Shown here piece by piece: positions 62,257 to 64,000 of a stretch of 64,000 nt of DNA. The notes beneath the pieces were generated by a model that saw only the letters and a program-made list of their open reading frames with translations, searched no databases and had not been told where the DNA came from. The stretch's first letter is position 1. Every line of letters begins with the position of its first letter. This DNA is from Pomphorhynchus laevis (Eukaryota > Acanthocephala > Palaeacanthocephala > Echinorhynchida > Pomphorhynchidae): NCBI GenBank assembly GCA_012934845.2, contig WNNJ02003319.1, positions 1-64,000 on the forward strand, in the 5' to 3' direction. The position numbers and the translations under genes were made by a program.

Positions 62257-63005
62257 GGAAGTGTTGAAGAAATTACACACCTTCGTGAGATATGCCTTAA
62301 TGCTAGCCACATCTCACCATTCTTTAAGTTGATTTTAAATTTTGATCTTTTTCAGATTTATAATCATTGGATGGAAAAACAAATTCCCGAATCAGGGTGC
62401 AACCTCCTTGGATCAGATCAAGGTTGGTGGTCGATACTCTTATGGCCCAGAACTTTACCGTATGACTCTAAAATTATATTTTAGATAACCAAGAAAAGAA
62501 AAGAAATAACAAAAATGGCAGGCAAAAGACATTTAAAGGAAGAAATAAGAAACCAAATTTTGTGAATAAGCAGGTGGATAGAAATGTTAAGCAATGTAAA
62601 CTTTTGGTCGATAGTCAATTCGTAAGTCAACATACTACGATAATTGGAATTTATTTCGAACCTGGTTGATCTGTGCTTTCGTCTTTGATACTGAATCCAC
62701 CTACTAGTAAAATCGGTTTATTTAACCATGTATGCAATATATTTGAAGCTGCTTTGATCGCTAGATTTATAGACGACTTGAGACATCTACCAATACATTT
62801 GCAATCACTACAGCCACTGAGTAAATCCTTTTGGATTGATATGAATGAAGCTACTAGCTTAACAAACATGGCTCTGACTGCTCATGGTCAATGTCGTTCT
62901 ACTGATGCCGCTTTGATGATAGTGCAAAGGCCGGTACCCATAACCGCTCGAACTTTAGTCGATAGGATAGCTGAAGCTATACCTGACGAAGAATTACCAG
63001 AAAGC
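62257..63005 (+). pseudogene. RNA-virus-like protein fragments, fossil, inside a Penelope element
   Basis: A stretch with a Lys/Arg/Asn-rich segment (about 62490-62600) is followed by a helical segment (SLILNPPTSKIGLFNHVCNI, ALIARFIDDLRHLPIHLQSL, NEATSLTNMALTAHGQC). I assign it to the virus-like group by style and company only; no homologous copy is present in the window. It is broken, with a few breaks. Confidence 0.35.
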
Positions 63006-63345
63006 CCCCCCCCAAGTAGTGCATCTTTTTGCCCAACTCTCCTGACCCACCATCCACATCCGCATCAAACTCCGCCTTCTTCTCGTTACTTTTCGTCTCA
63101 TCGCTGTCGGCTCCCCATCGTTCATCAACCTTCCTTTCTTAGACGATACTCGCCCCACCTCGCTATCGCTTCGTTCCTGTCATACCCTCTTACTCCACGT
63201 TCCTAATTACTCCAACAACTACGGTCTCCGATCCTTCCTCGTCGCCGCCTCACTCGCCTGGAATCATCTCCCTCTCGACGTCCGCCGCGCTCCCTCCTTT
63301 ATCACATTCAAACACCTCCTCCGTTCACACCTTCTCGACACCTGA
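63006..63345 (+). mobile_element. LINE, C-terminal end fragment, GC-rich
   Basis: The plus strand ends in NNYGLRSFLVAASLAWNHLP and LDVRRAPSFITFKHLLRSHL, with a stop near 63343. This is the standard C-terminus of many APE-type LINE ORF2 proteins (NxLP, then FKxxL). Its base composition is far richer in C than anything else in the window, so it comes from a separate family. Confidence 0.72.
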
Positions 63346-64000
63346 TTCACAGTTTTGTTTTGTTGTGGTCATGTAAGCTTGCGCTGGCACGCATTTGCCA
63401 CGTTAAAATAAATCCTTTTTTTAGAAATATGAAAAATAAGAAGCGCCCTAACAGAGCACAGCGACCATCGCGTAACTCAGCAATCCTGAAGATCCCTTTT
63501 ATAAGCGACGCGTTCACAAGCAAAGTGAACCGTTTGGCAAAACGATGCAACCTAGACGTTCGCATAATTCACGGGAATGCCAGGAACTTAGGAAAAAGAT
63601 TAATTCGAAGTCGCTTTCATGAGGAGCCTTCACCGTGCACAAGATCCTGTCCGATCGTTAATCACAAAAGCAAACACCATGACGTTTCATTGTGCATCCA
63701 ACGAAATGTGGTCTACGAACTCTTTTGCGACGAATGTGCTGATACAGGTAAGAGTGTCAGCTACATAGGAGAAACACTGCGACCTGTGTCTGAACGGCTT
63801 AAGGAACATTTAAGAGCAGTGCGGAATCCCTGAGCGTCTTACTACGCCAGTAACACATGGGCTACGCATTATGCACAACATCCGAATGTGCAACCATAGT
63901 GCAGCGCAAGAGTAATTTACAGAGCAGATAACGAGGTATCACGGAAACTAATGGAGGCGATCCTGATAGCAAGTTCGGATAGCGACAACAGCTTAAACAA
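63346..64000 (+). mobile_element. Penelope-like element, GIY-YIG endonuclease domain, runs off the window
   Basis: The plus strand reads ILKIPFISDAFTSKVNRLAK, VRIIHGNARNLGKRLIRSRF, CTRSCPIVNHKSKHHD and then VVYELFCDECADTGKS, SYIGETLRPVSERLKEHLRA, THYAQHPN and EVSRKLMEAILIA. The Tyr and YIG, the Arg and the Glu of the GIY-YIG fold are all visible. In-frame stops at about 63831-63833 and 63897-63899 interrupt it. With 60291-62250 it makes one element split by about 1.1 kb of later insertions. Confidence 0.82.

Noticed and set aside
1-64000. CRISPR arrays, bacterial operons or ribosome binding sites
   Set aside because: The repeats are LINE tails, tandem gene units or palindromes. The element content is animal-like, and no cas genes or bacterial gene layout exist.
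1-64000. Polinton/Maverick elements
   Set aside because: No protein-primed DNA polymerase B, packaging ATPase, adenoviral-like protease or retroviral-type integrase outside the Gypsy element was found.

Overview
This 64 kb window looks like repeat-rich DNA from an invertebrate animal. I found no host gene, no rRNA and no complete tRNA gene. Almost every supportable feature belongs to a mobile element or to a fossil of a virus-like element. The evidence for an animal genome is the mix of elements: R2-type LINEs with a restriction-like endonuclease domain, CR1/Jockey-like and R1/SART-like LINEs, Penelope-like elements with a GIY-YIG domain, two Merlin DNA transposons with 8-bp target duplications, one Ty3/Gypsy element, a tRNA-derived SINE head and many (AAT)n tails. 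The species cannot be named from the sequence.

Layout. 1-6235: a compound, palindromic copy of an unusual virus-like element with a small basic Gag/core-like protein and a polymerase made only of an N-terminal domain, reverse transcriptase and RNase H. 6236-8626: LINE 3' ends and a SINE. 8651-16330: a tandem array of an RNA-virus-like structural gene and further fossil pieces, split by a Merlin transposon (13737-14879). 16385-20335: CR1-like LINE. 20336-22925: R2-type LINE, minus strand. 23004-24800: virus-like fossils and LINE ends. 24801-34960: several R2-type LINEs, including one with an uninterrupted 1025-codon frame (31756-34833), plus an inverted copy of the 5.9-8.1 kb region at 28.55-30.81 kb. 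34962-39090: endonuclease-type LINE, minus strand. 39663-41241: virus-like fossils. 41242-44360: LINE fragments. 44458-49330: a second, diverged family of the Gag/RT/RNase H element, interrupted by a Penelope piece that itself carries a Merlin element. 49331-55566: R1/SART-like LINE split by a whole-looking Gypsy element with 84-bp LTRs. 55571-60290: polymerase-like and structural-gene-like fossils with a second tandem array. 60291-64000: Penelope-like element interrupted by a virus-like fossil and a LINE end.

The parts do not work together as a pathway. The window reads as a nested graveyard in which insertion order can be worked out: Merlin into virus fossil, Gypsy into LINE, Merlin into Penelope, Penelope into Gag element. 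Such loci often act as piRNA clusters in arthropods, but that is inference. The most novel candidate is the Gag/RT/RNase H element. Its RNase H motifs and compact layout recall hepadnaviruses and nackednaviruses, and I could find neither protease, integrase nor tyrosine recombinase with it.
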